From Anaerolineaceae bacterium (lineage in GTDB: Bacteria > Chloroflexota > Anaerolineae > Anaerolineales > Anaerolineaceae): DNA of 56,749 nt. Positions within the stretch are counted from its first letter, which is position 1. Each line of letters opens with the position of its first letter. This document shows, piece by piece, positions 16,839 through 25,544 of this stretch. The notes beneath the pieces were generated by a model that saw nothing but the letters and a program-made list of their open reading frames with translations, was not told the DNA's origin and did not search any database. The position numbers and the translations under genes are program-made. The stretch covers positions 1-56,749 of the forward strand of contig JAFPZX010000098.1 in the NCBI GenBank assembly GCA_017417055.1, read 5' to 3'.

Positions 16839-19433
16839 TTAAAAACATTCTTCCACAGCAACACAAACCGGTTCCGGGACGGGGCAGGAGAATTCCGGCA
16901 GCGGATCGCGCATGTAGGTGAAAACTTCACCCTGAGGCGTTTCAATCGTAACAGCTAAAATGTCTTCGTAACCGAAATCCGACTTGCAGCTGATTGCGCG
17001 GAACACAGAATCCTGCGGAAAATTGACAATCGCGTCTTTATGAGGCATCAGATATTCCTGATAAAGGATATTCTTATCGTTCTTGTTGATCCCCATAAAC
17101 GTCATCCGTGAAAATTCTTTCCCCATGGTTGACCCGGATGAGGCATGTTCACCGGTTTTGAAATAGTAAAAGCGGGGATAAACCACGATGCCATGAGTGA
17201 TATGCAGCAGCCCCTCTTCCTGTTGTTTTTCCACGGTTTCCCAGTCGATTCCGTCCTGATCTGCAAGCCTTTCTTTCAATACTGTCAGATCTCCTTTCTG
17301 AACCGCTGTATCCTTTGCAGGCATAAAGTTTTCAAAGAACAGCATCGCGGTAAAGAACAATGTAAAGCAAACGATTGAACAATAAGCTTTCTTATTCGAA
17401 TATTTATATTTAACAGAAACAACGTTATCCTTTTCAGGAACCAAAGGGGAGCCTTTCGCGAAAAGAATACTGAGAAAAACAGCCAGCAGCATCATGGGGA
17501 TCCAGTTCATCGGCACCACATACCGGCCGCCGGAAGAACGGCTGAACCCGATGGAAAATGCATATACGAACCAGAAATAAAGAATCGAGAATCCGGCAAC
17601 CCCGAAATACTTGACCAGGTACCCGGTAGTAACCGCACCCGCGAGCAGCCAGGTGATAATCAGAAACCACTGCATGGAACTGAACTGACCCTGCCAACCA
17701 TCCTTCCACAAACCATCTCCATCCTGTTTGTAAAGATGCGAAAGGTCCTGAAAACTGATTTCCATAGGCAGTGTGAGAAATGATGCTGAAATATTGTGCA
17801 GACTGTGGTTGATGATGCTTGGGACCAGTGGGAGATTTTTTATAGAATTATTATTCGAAAATTGTTGCGTGATTTGCCCTGTGTTAAATTCATCTTTTTG
17901 AGTTTCCGGAGAATCAGAGGCGATTTCAGAAATCTGGGCGTTTTGCGAATTTACGCCGGAATCTGCTTCAAACGGGCTTTTTTCCTGGAAACGCTGTCGG
18001 ATCAACACATTTTGAATGGTATAAGATAATTCAGAAATCATACCGGAAGAGGTAATCGCATCCCGGATAAGCATGGGTGCAGCTGTGAGCAGCATGGTCA
18101 GGAAAAAGAACAGCAGCGGTTTGGTCAGGCTGCGGATCTGTTTCCGATAACCGATGAACAAAATCAGCAGCGCCGCGGGTACAAATGCCATAAAGTTGTA
18201 CCGTGTGAATATCCCCAGCATCACCGTTCCGCCGGCAAAAGACGCGTAATAATTTTCTTGTCCCTCTTTTTTGAGCCAGCGGAAAACCGCGTAACAGAAC
18301 GAGGCCAGGATGATCTGCATCAGGAATTCGCTCATGATCAATCTGGAATGTGTTGTCAGGACGGTATGGGTGTTCAGGGCGTTCCATTCTTTCATGACAG
18401 AAAATGCGGCTGCCAGATAACCGCAGCCGATTCCACCGATAGCGTCACCGAAGAGAAACATGACAGCCGGCAGCAGCGCGAACAATCCCGATTGTATATA
18501 CATGCTCACGTTGTAATTGTTCCCGGCGACGAGATGCGTGAGAAAGTTGATGAACACCAGAGCCGGTTTCAATACGGTCCGTTTGAGGTTGAATCCCCAG
18601 CCGTTGAGGGCTGTCTGCCCCGCGATATCATAGGTGACCGCGTCGGAATAGGGATAATAATTCTGATCCGGCAGATAGGGACCGGGAGAAAAAAAATGGG
18701 GACTTTTGGGGACGAGTGACCAGATGATGGCAGAGACTGCCCAGATGATAAGGAAATGGACAATCCGTTTGTTGTTCGCCATGCGGCGGAATACCCCGCA
18801 CTTCCGGAAGAGTGCAAAAATCACGATGGTGCAAAACAATTGGATGCTCTGCAGCGGAATCCCGTTTTTATTCCAGAGAGAGGTTTCGACGGTTTTCCCC
18901 AGACCGCTGATTTCAATGAATAATACAAGAGCGAGTATGATCAGGAAAAAAACAGTGATGTGTTTTTTATGTGCGTATAGATTTATAAACAAAGATTTGA
19001 TCGATGCAAAACGGTCTTTGGTATAACACAGCATGATGGAAAACAACGCCGCAGAAAGGAACAGCCAGAGAATATAAGGTTTGATCCGGCTGAAATAAGC
19101 GGCTGCTTGGTGAAACCGGTAATCCGGCATGAGCAGAAAAAACAGGGACACGATCGAAAGACCGTAACAGATCCTTTGAAAAACATCATTATGGAGCAGA
19201 ACCGTAACCAGTTTCTTCCGAAACAGCAGCGTGAGGATATCAAAAAGCAGCAGGATCCCAAATCCAACGAGCATCAGCAGACGTTCTTTGCTGAGACCAA
19301 ACAGGAAAGCGTTTTTTTGATCCGCGGGAATTTTGAGAAGCGAAAATGCGCAGAATATTGTGACAGGAATAATCGCAAAAAGCGTCAGGACAAATGCTCG
19401 TTGGTTTGAATGATCTTCTTTATGGGTTCCCAT
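16839..19433 (-). CDS. Large polytopic membrane protein, probable GT-C-like glycosyltransferase
   Basis: An 864-residue protein with roughly a dozen hydrophobic segments across residues ~15-690 and a soluble C-terminal domain of ~180 residues. ATG 19433 has a good AAGGAAGAG site and overlaps the wecA-like gene by 49 bases. An extracytoplasmic loop (SPHFFSPGPYLPDQNYYPYS, then DAVTYD) carries acidic residues where GT-C enzymes place their catalytic aspartate, and later LGIFTRYNF resembles loops in the PMT/ArnT class. I infer a polyprenyl-phosphate-sugar-dependent transferase that decorates the polysaccharide made by neighbouring genes. An O-antigen-polymerase-like role is the alternative. No Pfam family is recognised with certainty. 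Confidence 0.6.
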   Translation of the reverse strand: MGTHKEDHSNQRAFVLTLFAIIPVTIFCAFSLLKIPADQKNAFLFGLSKERLLMLVGFGILLLFDILTLLFRKKLVTVLLHNDVFQRICYGLSIVSLFFLLMPDYRFHQAAAYFSRIKPYILWLFLSAALFSIMLCYTKDRFASIKSLFINLYAHKKHITVFFLIILALVLFIEISGLGKTVETSLWNKNGIPLQSIQLFCTIVIFALFRKCGVFRRMANNKRIVHFLIIWAVSAIIWSLVPKSPHFFSPGPYLPDQNYYPYSDAVTYDIAGQTALNGWGFNLKRTVLKPALVFINFLTHLVAGNNYNVSMYIQSGLFALLPAVMFLFGDAIGGIGCGYLAAAFSVMKEWNALNTHTVLTTHSRLIMSEFLMQIILASFCYAVFRWLKKEGQENYYASFAGGTVMLGIFTRYNFMAFVPAALLILFIGYRKQIRSLTKPLLFFFLTMLLTAAPMLIRDAITSSGMISELSYTIQNVLIRQRFQEKSPFEADSGVNSQNAQISEIASDSPETQKDEFNTGQITQQFSNNNSIKNLPLVPSIINHSLHNISASFLTLPMEISFQDLSHLYKQDGDGLWKDGWQGQFSSMQWFLIITWLLAGAVTTGYLVKYFGVAGFSILYFWFVYAFSIGFSRSSGGRYVVPMNWIPMMLLAVFLSILFAKGSPLVPEKDNVVSVKYKYSNKKAYCSIVCFTLFFTAMLFFENFMPAKDTAVQKGDLTVLKERLADQDGIDWETVEKQQEEGLLHITHGIVVYPRFYYFKTGEHASSGSTMGKEFSRMTFMGINKNDKNILYQEYLMPHKDAIVNFPQDSVFRAISCKSDFGYEDILAVTIETPQGEVFTYMRDPLPEFSCPVPEPVCVAVEECF

Positions 19434-20482
19434 AACTCTTCCTTTTCAAAGAAAACAATGGCAGCGATGCCGCTGATGAGGACAAAAGCGAAAATCAGGT
19501 TGGCTTCAATGACACTCTGCGAAATCGCGAAAAAGGCCAGGCTTTGCAGGGCAAAACTGACGAGATGCAGAAAAGAGGAAGCCTGAGGGGTGGAAAGTCC
19601 GATTCGAATCAAGCGGTGGTAGGTGTGATCGGTTCCGCTGTGATAAAAATGCTCTCCTTTGCGCCAGCGGGAAATGGTCACCAGTGTGGTGTCGAAAATC
19701 GGCACGCCCAGCAGCAGAATCGGCAGGAACCAGGTGTTTTTCTGAAGGAGTTCCGGCGGCGTGTAAATAATCGCGATGGAGGCGAGCAGGAACCCTATTA
19801 CCTGGGCACCTGAGTCTCCCATGAAAAGGAATGCCGGATGAGAATTGAAAAAACTCAAAGAAAGCGATGCGCCGAGCAGAATGCTGCAGTATAGGGCAAG
19901 GTTATGCTGTCCGGCATCCATAGCCGCGATGATCAGGAACCCTTCCGCCCAGGCAGAAAGCCCGATCATCACCCCGTCGGCGCTGTCCACCAGGTTAAAG
20001 GCATTTGTGATAAAAACGATCCAGAACATGGTCAGCCCCACGTCACAGAAATGGCAGAGCGTCTCAGGCATCCATGAGGAAAACAGTCGGGAATCGAACA
20101 AATGGGTCCTTGTCCCGGTGAGGATCAATACAAGTGTCCCGGCAATCTGTCCGGCAAGTTTGATTTTCCAGTTCAAGTGTTTCCAGTCATCATACAGGGC
20201 AATGAGATAAATGATAAAAGCTGCGCCGGTCATACGCCATAATTCGGGATCAATATGTTTATGGAAAATGAGCAGAACCAGGATCAGTGTCAGAAAAAAG
20301 GCTGTTCCACCACTGATCGGCACGGGATGTTTGTGAACTTTATGCGGTTCAGCATTCGGTCTGTCGATCAAATTAATGCGTATAGCGAGACGCGTAGCCA
20401 GTATGGCCGTCAGTATGCTGATAACAAAACTGATAAAAAGCGATTCAAAAACAAGGCCTGTGTTCAGAGCGGAAAGGTTCAT
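19385..20482 (-). CDS. Polyprenyl-phosphate HexNAc-1-phosphate transferase (WecA/TagO/MraY superfamily)
   Basis: A 365-residue integral membrane enzyme with about ten or eleven helices. The superfamily motifs are present: IDRPNAEPHKVHKHPVPISG (cytoplasmic loop after helix 1), YDDWKHLNW, NAFNLVDSADGVMIG (the aspartate-rich catalytic loop), and FMGDSGAQVIGFLL, ending in a GTDHTYHRLI histidine loop. It moves a HexNAc-1-phosphate from UDP-sugar to undecaprenyl phosphate, the first step in surface polysaccharide or teichoic-acid-like polymer synthesis. Its ATG overlaps the stop of the upstream GT4 gene by four bases (ATGA), so they are translationally coupled. Calling it WecA or TagO specifically is not justified. 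Confidence 0.92.
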   Translation of the reverse strand: MNLSALNTGLVFESLFISFVISILTAILATRLAIRINLIDRPNAEPHKVHKHPVPISGGTAFFLTLILVLLIFHKHIDPELWRMTGAAFIIYLIALYDDWKHLNWKIKLAGQIAGTLVLILTGTRTHLFDSRLFSSWMPETLCHFCDVGLTMFWIVFITNAFNLVDSADGVMIGLSAWAEGFLIIAAMDAGQHNLALYCSILLGASLSLSFFNSHPAFLFMGDSGAQVIGFLLASIAIIYTPPELLQKNTWFLPILLLGVPIFDTTLVTISRWRKGEHFYHSGTDHTYHRLIRIGLSTPQASSFLHLVSFALQSLAFFAISQSVIEANLIFAFVLISGIAAIVFFEKEELWEPIKKIIQTNEHLS

Positions 20483-21597
20483 TGCGGAGATAATACTTTT
20501 TGATAAACGGAATAGATTCCGTCATTGATGATATGTGTGGAAAACTTCTGTTCAGCTAACTGACGGGAAGCTTTGCCCATCTCTGCACATTTTTCCGGGT
20601 TGTTTATCAGTTTCAGCAGCGCGTCACGCAGGGCAGAAGCGTTTTTGGAGGGAACAAGATAGCCGTTCAAACCTTCTTTTACCACTTCCCGGCAGCCGGG
20701 AACGTCAGTTGTGATGATCGGCCGTCCGCAAGATGCCGCTTCCAGCAGGATTTTGGGCAGTCCCTCCCGGTAAGATGGCAGACAGACGATATGGCTCATG
20801 GAGATAACGGTCGGGATATCGTCTTGCCAGCCCCACCATTCCACATTGCCTTCTTTCTGCCATTGTGTGAGCTGGTCGGAAGGGATGCAGGTTGGGTTGC
20901 CCGGATCGTTGTTTCCTATCAGGGCAAAGCGCGCCTCTACGCCGCTGTCTTTAATCATGCAGGCTGCTTCCACAAATTCCCGCACCCCTTTGTCCCATAT
21001 CATACGGGCGGGCAGAATGGTAAGCGGTACGGAATTGGGCGGTTCGATAGGTACAAAATGTTCGGTGTCGACGCCTGTTCCGAGGATGATCGTGCTGTTG
21101 TTTTCGCTCACCAGCCCCATTTGGGTGAACAGGGCTCTGTCATCGGGATTCTCAAAGATCACCTGGGTGTCACACAGCGCCTTTTTATAGAGTTTTTTGA
21201 CGACTTCCCGGATCAGCCGGATATGCGGTTTGTTGGAAAGGAACATATACCCCAGACCTGTGATGGAGTTGACGATGGCTTTCATGCCCAGTTCTTTGGC
21301 TGCCAGGGATCCATAAATGACGCATTTGATGGTGAAATGATGAACCAGATCGGGTTTCTCTTCCGCGTAAACTTCCTTGATGCGGCGGATGGTTTCGCTT
21401 TCCTGCAGCGGGTTGATGCCTTTCCGGGAGAATTCAAAAGGGATGTGTCGGTAACCCGCTTCTTTTAATTTATCCGCGTGTTCTCCTGACGGTGACATGA
21501 AAACAACCTCCCATCCCTGTTCCTGCAGGTAATCCGCATAGGCCAGACGGAAATTGTATAAGTACCAGTCAGTGTTTGCAAATAATATCGCCTTCAA
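20479..21597 (-). CDS. GT4 family glycosyltransferase, PglA/galactosyltransferase-like
   Basis: A 372-residue GT-B enzyme. The N-terminal MKAILFANTDWYLYNFRLAY with VVFMSPSGEHA is typical of the group that adds a sugar to an undecaprenyl-diphospho-HexNAc. The C-terminal half holds LPARMIWDKGVREFVEAA and CLPSYREGLPKILLEAASCG, the glutamate-containing donor site. It is first in a three-gene minus-strand operon with the WecA/TagO-like enzyme and the large membrane protein; probably it adds the second sugar to the lipid carrier. Substrate specificity is not deducible. Confidence 0.9.
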   Translation of the reverse strand: MKAILFANTDWYLYNFRLAYADYLQEQGWEVVFMSPSGEHADKLKEAGYRHIPFEFSRKGINPLQESETIRRIKEVYAEEKPDLVHHFTIKCVIYGSLAAKELGMKAIVNSITGLGYMFLSNKPHIRLIREVVKKLYKKALCDTQVIFENPDDRALFTQMGLVSENNSTIILGTGVDTEHFVPIEPPNSVPLTILPARMIWDKGVREFVEAACMIKDSGVEARFALIGNNDPGNPTCIPSDQLTQWQKEGNVEWWGWQDDIPTVISMSHIVCLPSYREGLPKILLEAASCGRPIITTDVPGCREVVKEGLNGYLVPSKNASALRDALLKLINNPEKCAEMGKASRQLAEQKFSTHIINDGIYSVYQKVLSPQ

Positions 21598-21632
21598 AAT
21601 AAATCTCCCTTTTTGTTTATCGATTCATAATG

Positions 21633-21702
21633 GAGCATGTGGGGACAGTCACCTTGTGCAGCTCAGGCCGCACGAGCGTGCTTGTCCTCATGTGCACCGC
21701 TC
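21633..21702. repeat. GCACATG/GGGGACAG palindrome
   Basis: Arms GCATGTGGGGACAGTCAC and GTGCTTGTCCTCATGTGC flank an inner GTGCAGCTC..GCACGAG stem. It is related to palindromes at 26597, 28182, 29101 and 31140. It lies ahead of the GT4 operon start. Confidence 0.65.
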
Positions 21703-21754
21703 AATTTTGAATCTTTACCTTTTTACAATTCTAACGCATTAATCTGTAATCAAA

Positions 21755-21854
21755 GGAACAAGCGCTGATTATTGCAATTCTTAATGGGCGGGGAAGGTTT
21801 TGCACGAAGTACAGAACTGCCGCACCTGATTCAAGGAAATTCCTCAGCGTTTCC
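21755..21854. repeat. MITE-like element with IS-type ends
   Basis: The left end GGAACAAGCGCTGATTATTG and the right end (reverse strand) GGAAACGCTGAGGAATT resemble the terminal repeat GGAAACGCTGATTAATT of the IS5-type element at 55527. About 100 bp long, non-coding. The ends are diverged and no exact target duplication is seen. Confidence 0.5.
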
Positions 21855-22051
21855 TAAAATTATTATGAAAGCATTATAAATCCTTTCAAATATAATCTAT
21901 CTTGCAAAAAACATTCCATCTTCGGGTTATTTGTAGGAAAACGCTGAATAATAGCTGTTTCATGAAGATAAATCCTCAAATAATGATGCTTTTGATTTTA
22001 TACACAAAAAACCTATGCGAATTTAAAAGTGAAGAATGATGATTTTTATGT

Positions 22052-22141
22052 ATAAATACGCTGATTGATTCCCTTGAATGCACGGGGACAGTTCTGTGTT
22101 TTATGCATAACTGTCCCCGAAATAGAATTAATTTGTGCTTC
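22052..22141. repeat. MITE-like element with perfect inner hairpin
   Basis: An ACGCTGATTGATTC left end and a GAATTAATTTGTGCTTC right end enclose a perfect hairpin at 22083-22119 (arms CGGGGACAGTT and AACTGTCCCCG). The same plan (IS-type ends, GGGGAC hairpin inside) appears at 44068. The rest of 21598-22204 holds another end-like piece (AGGAAAACGCTGAATAAT, ~21943) and no gene. Confidence 0.55.
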
Positions 22142-22150
22142 AATAAAATT

Positions 22151-22177
22151 GAAATGACCGCAGCTCGCGGTCATTTC
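22151..22177 (-). terminator. Intrinsic terminator of the DUF4342 gene
   Basis: A perfect 11-bp stem (GAAATGACCGC / GCGGTCATTTC) with a 5-base loop, followed on the minus strand by CAATTTTATT. It lies 28 bases past the stop of the gene at 22205. Confidence 0.75.
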
Positions 22178-22204
22178 TTAGGAATTTAGAAGAGAGATTT
22201 ATGA

Positions 22205-23014
22205 TTATTCTGCTGTTTCCGCTGCATCGGAAGCATCTTTTTCTTCCGGTTTATTTTCCTGTTCAGCTTCCGGATTTGCATCCTGATTTGCTTCCGGAGT
22301 AACATCCGCTTCGGGTTCCTGCTTCACTTCAACTTCCGGTTCGATCTTGATTTCCGGCTGGACATCAGCGGTTTCAACAGGTTCCACGGTGTCCGGCGCG
22401 ACGGTATTCTTCACCTTCTGGACAAATTCTTCCGTCATCGTCTCGACATGGTTCATGGTGTTCTTCACCCGTTTTTTCCCGAGATGCGGACCTTCAAAGC
22501 TGAAGCGGTAGCCCATGACGAAGACGATCCCCATGATCATCACGACCGGCCAGAAGAAGGCACACACCAGCAGGACCATCAGCCAGATCGGGATGTCGAG
22601 GAAAACCTCACCGCTGTTTTTCTTCACCACAAAGGAATTTTTGGTGAGAAAATCCAGGATGGTATTGAAGATATTGCTGCTTTTCCGCTTCCATTCATCC
22701 ACCGGGATGTTGTAGGTTGATCCCTTTGTTCCGGTATTGACTTTGGGCTGCGGTTCTTCAGTTTTCATTTCTTCCGCGGCTGCGTTTTGCTGTTCTTCGG
22801 CTGCTGCCCGGGGCTCTTCCGCTTTCGGTTCTTCTACCGAGGCTGCCTGCGGTTCAGTGTTCGGAGCCGGCTGTGTTTCCCCTTTCTTTTCCTTTTCCAG
22901 ATAAATGGCTGCGTCGATGGCATCCCAGTTGCTGGCTTCCAGTGCCTCTTTGGCTTTTTCATAACTTACACCGAAGGTGTTAACTAACTTTTCAACGAGT
23001 TCGAAATGTTCCAT
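22205..23014 (-). CDS. DUF4342 membrane protein with UBA-like N-terminus and acidic tail
   Basis: 269 residues. Residues ~5-45 (LVNTFGVSYEKAKEALEASN and on) resemble the UBA/TS-N-like three-helix module that begins DUF4342 proteins. A Pro/Glu/Ala-rich linker follows. Residues ~100-185 match DUF4342: a positively charged helix, then SGEVFLDIPIWLMVLLVCAF leading into one long membrane segment and the YRFSFEGPHLG turn. The C-terminal ~70 residues are an acidic, repetitive PEAE/EVEP tail, probably disordered. The family has no established biochemical role. Monocistronic with its own terminator. Confidence 0.8.
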   Translation of the reverse strand: MEHFELVEKLVNTFGVSYEKAKEALEASNWDAIDAAIYLEKEKKGETQPAPNTEPQAASVEEPKAEEPRAAAEEQQNAAAEEMKTEEPQPKVNTGTKGSTYNIPVDEWKRKSSNIFNTILDFLTKNSFVVKKNSGEVFLDIPIWLMVLLVCAFFWPVVMIMGIVFVMGYRFSFEGPHLGKKRVKNTMNHVETMTEEFVQKVKNTVAPDTVEPVETADVQPEIKIEPEVEVKQEPEADVTPEANQDANPEAEQENKPEEKDASDAAETAE

Positions 23015-23130
23015 GATTGCTTCTCCTTATTCCCGGGGATCGTATTCCCCGTTTGATGTTTATATAATACAACATCAAGATGAAAGGAACCTGAATGAAA
23101 GATTAGAATTTGATTAGGGAAAAGGGAGGA

Positions 23131-23215
23131 GAGAGTAAGAAGTAAGAAGGTAGACGTATGACGTAAGATGGTAGATTTTAGATATTAAATGTATGGCGTA
23201 TGAATATAAAGTATT
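23131..23215. repeat. 7-bp-period array (AGACGTA/AGTAAGA)
   Basis: Heptamers AGTAAGA, AGTAAGA, AGGTAGA, CGTATGA, CGTAAGA, TGGTAGA continue through about 23200. The same AGACGTA word returns on the other side of the acetyltransferase gene at 23884. Nothing else is recognised in 23015-23303 apart from a weak TACAAT -10-like box at 23265. Confidence 0.7.
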
Positions 23216-23303
23216 TAAATGATTTTTTATAAATGCCGGTGGGATAGAGTAAGAGTTTTTACGGTACAATGAGATAAAAAATCAATAAGGATGGAATGGT
23301 TAT

Positions 23304-23900
23304 ATGCTCAACGAAGTTTTTCTGGATGATGTTTTGGAGTACTTCAACACTGACCGCGGCGAAGAGATGACAGAGGAAATGTCTGCAAGAGTATTGCAGC
23401 AATGCCAGAATGCCATTAAAAAGACAATTTATTTGAATACGCAGTACCATACGCCTGCGGAAATTGTGGAGATCATGTCGGACCTGATAGGCCAAAAGCT
23501 GGATAACACTTTCCGGATGTTTCCTCCGTTTTATACAGATTTCGGGCGTAATATCCATATCGGCAGAGAAGTTTTTATCAATTCAGGCTGTCATTTTCAG
23601 GACCAGGGCGGAATTTATATCGGTGATCACGCACTGATCGGGCATAATGTTGTACTTGCGACGATAGATCATGATTTGAATCCCTTTGACCGTCATAATC
23701 ATTATGCTCCCATTCATATCGGAAACAGGGTGTGGATCGGTTCTAACGCGGTAATTACGAAGGGAGTTCATATCGGTGACGGAGCTGTCATCGCGGCAGG
23801 GGCTGTTGTGACACGGGATGTTCCTGAAAATACGATCGTGGGCGGCGTTCCGGCAAAAGTCATCAGGACGGTTGATGTGAATTCAGACGTAAGACGTTAG
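23304..23900 (+). CDS. Hexapeptide-repeat sugar O-acetyltransferase (Maa/LacA-like)
   Basis: A 198-residue left-handed beta-helix acetyltransferase. The N-terminal ~70 residues are the helical maltose-acetyltransferase domain. From ~80 on, hexapeptide turns (IHIGREVFINSGCHFQD, IYIGDHALIGHNVVLATIDH) include the catalytic His of the TIDHD motif. The C-terminal loop VGGVPAKVIR is typical. It uses acetyl-CoA to acetylate a sugar hydroxyl. The C-terminal SDVRR and the stop codon come from the adjoining 7-bp array. It is flanked by non-coding DNA, so its pathway is not indicated. Confidence 0.9.
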   Translation: MLNEVFLDDVLEYFNTDRGEEMTEEMSARVLQQCQNAIKKTIYLNTQYHTPAEIVEIMSDLIGQKLDNTFRMFPPFYTDFGRNIHIGREVFINSGCHFQDQGGIYIGDHALIGHNVVLATIDHDLNPFDRHNHYAPIHIGNRVWIGSNAVITKGVHIGDGAVIAAGAVVTRDVPENTIVGGVPAKVIRTVDVNSDVRR

Positions 23901-23925
23901 ACGTATGACGTATGATGTTTGTTGA
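23884..23925. repeat. 7-bp-period array (AGACGTA) overlapping the acetyltransferase stop
   Basis: AGACGTA, AGACGTT, AGACGTA, TGACGTA, TGATGTT in series. The array supplies the last codons of the acetyltransferase gene and its TAG stop. Confidence 0.75.
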
Positions 23926-23975
23926 GGTTTTTCTGGTAATGGTTGTGATGCGGGAGTGGGATTTCGGGGTGGTGT

Positions 23976-24010
23976 AAAAAAAACACGTCTGAACAATGAT
24001 CAGGCGTGTT
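23976..24010 (-). terminator. Intrinsic terminator of tRNA-Glu
   Basis: On the minus strand AACACGCCTGA pairs with TCAGACGTGTT around a 7-base loop, followed by eight T. It lies directly 3' of the tRNA. Confidence 0.8.
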
Positions 24011-24013
24011 CAG

Positions 24014-24086
24014 CACCTCCAATGGAATTCGAATCCATGTTGTAGCCTTGAGAGGGCTATGTCCTGGGCCGCTAGACGATGGAGGC
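24014..24086 (-). tRNA. tRNA-Glu (anticodon CTC)
   Basis: The cloverleaf can be drawn by hand: acceptor GCCTCCA with TGGAGGT, anticodon stem TAGCC/GGCTA with loop CTCTCAA (anticodon CTC), and T arm ATGGA/TCCAT with loop TTCGAAT. The discriminator is G and CCA is not encoded. A terminator follows at once, so it is a single-gene unit. Confidence 0.93.
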
Positions 24087-24223
24087 TCATAATTTTTTAT
24101 TATTTTATCATGTTTTTTTGCAGAGACGCAATCAGGCTGAAAGAATATGATTGTTTCTTATTTGCTAATTTACGTCTTTAAAACGTTTGCTTGGTGATTC
24201 AGGATATTTCGGATATTTGCTAT

Positions 24224-24252
24224 TTGTTTTTTTTCGCGCTGTGTTGTATAAT
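24224..24252 (+). promoter_or_regulatory. Possible promoter of the Rpn-family gene
   Basis: TTGTTT and a perfect TATAAT are 17 bases apart. Transcription would start near 24259, only about ten bases before the ATG, so the message would have almost no leader and might lose its ribosome site. Moderate to low confidence. Confidence 0.35.
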
Positions 24253-24268
24253 CAAATTGGAGGTAACC

Positions 24269-25282
24269 ATGGGAAGAGCTGATGATATAACAAAAGAATA
24301 TGTCAGACGCAGCTGCATCTTCGCGGATTTGTTTAACTTCTTTCTCTATAATGGAGAAGAGGTGATCAAACCTGAACATCTGAAGGAAATGGATATTACC
24401 GAAATTGCCCTGCCATTTGGAAACGGAAAAGATTTATCTGTGCAGAAATTACGTGATGTACTCAAAATTCTTCAGGTCATGGAAGATAACGAAGTGATCT
24501 ATGTCTTACTCGGAACTGAGCTGCAGACAGATATTCACTATGCTATGCCGCCAAGAAACATGTTGTATGATGCAATAAAATACGTAGAACAAATCAGTAC
24601 AATCGCCAGAGGACACAAAGAAAAACGGGACATCAGCGGTGATGCGTTTCTTTCCGGATTTGAAAAGACAGATAAACTTATTCCGATAATCACGCTTGTA
24701 GTCCATTTCGGAAGCAAAAAATGGGATGGGCCTGTCACGCTGCACGAAATGTTTGCAATCAAAAACGCCGAGCTCTTAAAATATATTCCGGATTACAAGA
24801 TCAATCTGATCAGTCCGGAATCAATGTCGGAAGATGATTTTGAAAAATTTCATACTGAATTTCGAAAGGTGATGAAATTTATAAAATATTCCGAAAATAA
24901 AAAAGCGCTGGAGGATATGCTCAAAGAAGATAAAAGTTTTGAGACTGTCAGCAGAGATACGGCGAACGTGATCAATGCGGTAACACATTCCGGGCTGAAA
25001 ATTCCCGAAAATGAGGAGGTAGTTGATATGTGTAAAGCAATTGAAGATATCAGAACAGAGGGATATAACGAAGGCCGGGATAAAGGATACAACGAAGGCC
25101 GAAACAAAGGATACAACGAAGGCCGGGACGAAGGATACAACGAAGGCCGGGACGAAGGGGAAAACAGATTGGGAAAACTGATAATCAAATTGACGAATCT
25201 TGGCCGAATGGATGATGTATCCAAGGCCGCTGTGGATTCTGATTTTCGTCAAAAATTGTATCAGGAATTTCAAATCGCATAA
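24269..25282 (+). CDS. Rpn-family PD-(D/E)XK nuclease / transposase-like protein
   Basis: ATG 24269 follows GGAGG and gives 337 residues; an upstream frame from 24191 lacks such a site. The sequence fits the Rpn/PDDEXK family of recombination-promoting nucleases: VRRSCIFADLFNFFLYNGEE at the start, then the catalytic region YVLLGTELQTDIHYAMPPRN (E-x-Q variant of the nuclease motif), then PIITLVVHFGSKKWDGP. In well-studied relatives (E. coli RpnA) these are DNA endonucleases that raise RecA-independent recombination. The C-terminus carries four 8-residue GYNEGRDx repeats encoded by a 24-bp tandem repeat. It is a solitary gene, as usual for the family. Confidence 0.8.
   Translation: MGRADDITKEYVRRSCIFADLFNFFLYNGEEVIKPEHLKEMDITEIALPFGNGKDLSVQKLRDVLKILQVMEDNEVIYVLLGTELQTDIHYAMPPRNMLYDAIKYVEQISTIARGHKEKRDISGDAFLSGFEKTDKLIPIITLVVHFGSKKWDGPVTLHEMFAIKNAELLKYIPDYKINLISPESMSEDDFEKFHTEFRKVMKFIKYSENKKALEDMLKEDKSFETVSRDTANVINAVTHSGLKIPENEEVVDMCKAIEDIRTEGYNEGRDKGYNEGRNKGYNEGRDEGYNEGRDEGENRLGKLIIKLTNLGRMDDVSKAAVDSDFRQKLYQEFQIA
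25061..25156 (+). repeat. Four 24-bp in-frame tandem repeats
   Basis: Four units of the type GGATACAACGAAGGCCGGGA+CGAA (25061, 25085, 25109, 25133); units three and four are identical. They encode GYNEGRD/NK/E repeats in the Rpn-type protein. A multiple of three in length, so copy-number change keeps the frame. Confidence 0.9.
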
Positions 25283-25449
25283 ACTTGCATAAAGCAGCGG
25301 CAATGAGAGAGTGGGCTGTCCTATAAAAAGGCAGCTCTTTATTATTAACAAGGTGTTTGTATCAATTCATCTTTCTTTGAGTTACAAACAACATGTGAAT
25401 ATCATTGAACTATATAAAAAAACAAAATAGAATTTAATTCAATTCTAAC

Positions 25450-25477
25450 TTGACAATAAAAGAAAATGTGTTAAAAT
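25450..25477 (+). promoter_or_regulatory. Sigma-70-type promoter of the gene at 25545
   Basis: TTGACA (25450-25455), a 16-base spacer, and TAAAAT (25472-25477) lie 68 bases upstream of the ATG in AT-rich DNA. The rest of 25283-25544 has only a weak GGGCTGTCC/GGCAGCTC stem near 25314 that could end the previous transcript. Confidence 0.55.
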
Positions 25478-25544
25478 AAATTCATTATCAATAATACAGA
25501 TCCTAACAGCTTGAATTGGGATCGCGGAAAGGGGGACACTGAAA

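Noticed and set aside
25061-25156. Possible CRISPR-like repeats
   Set aside because: Direct 24-bp units have no spacers and are in frame inside a coding sequence.
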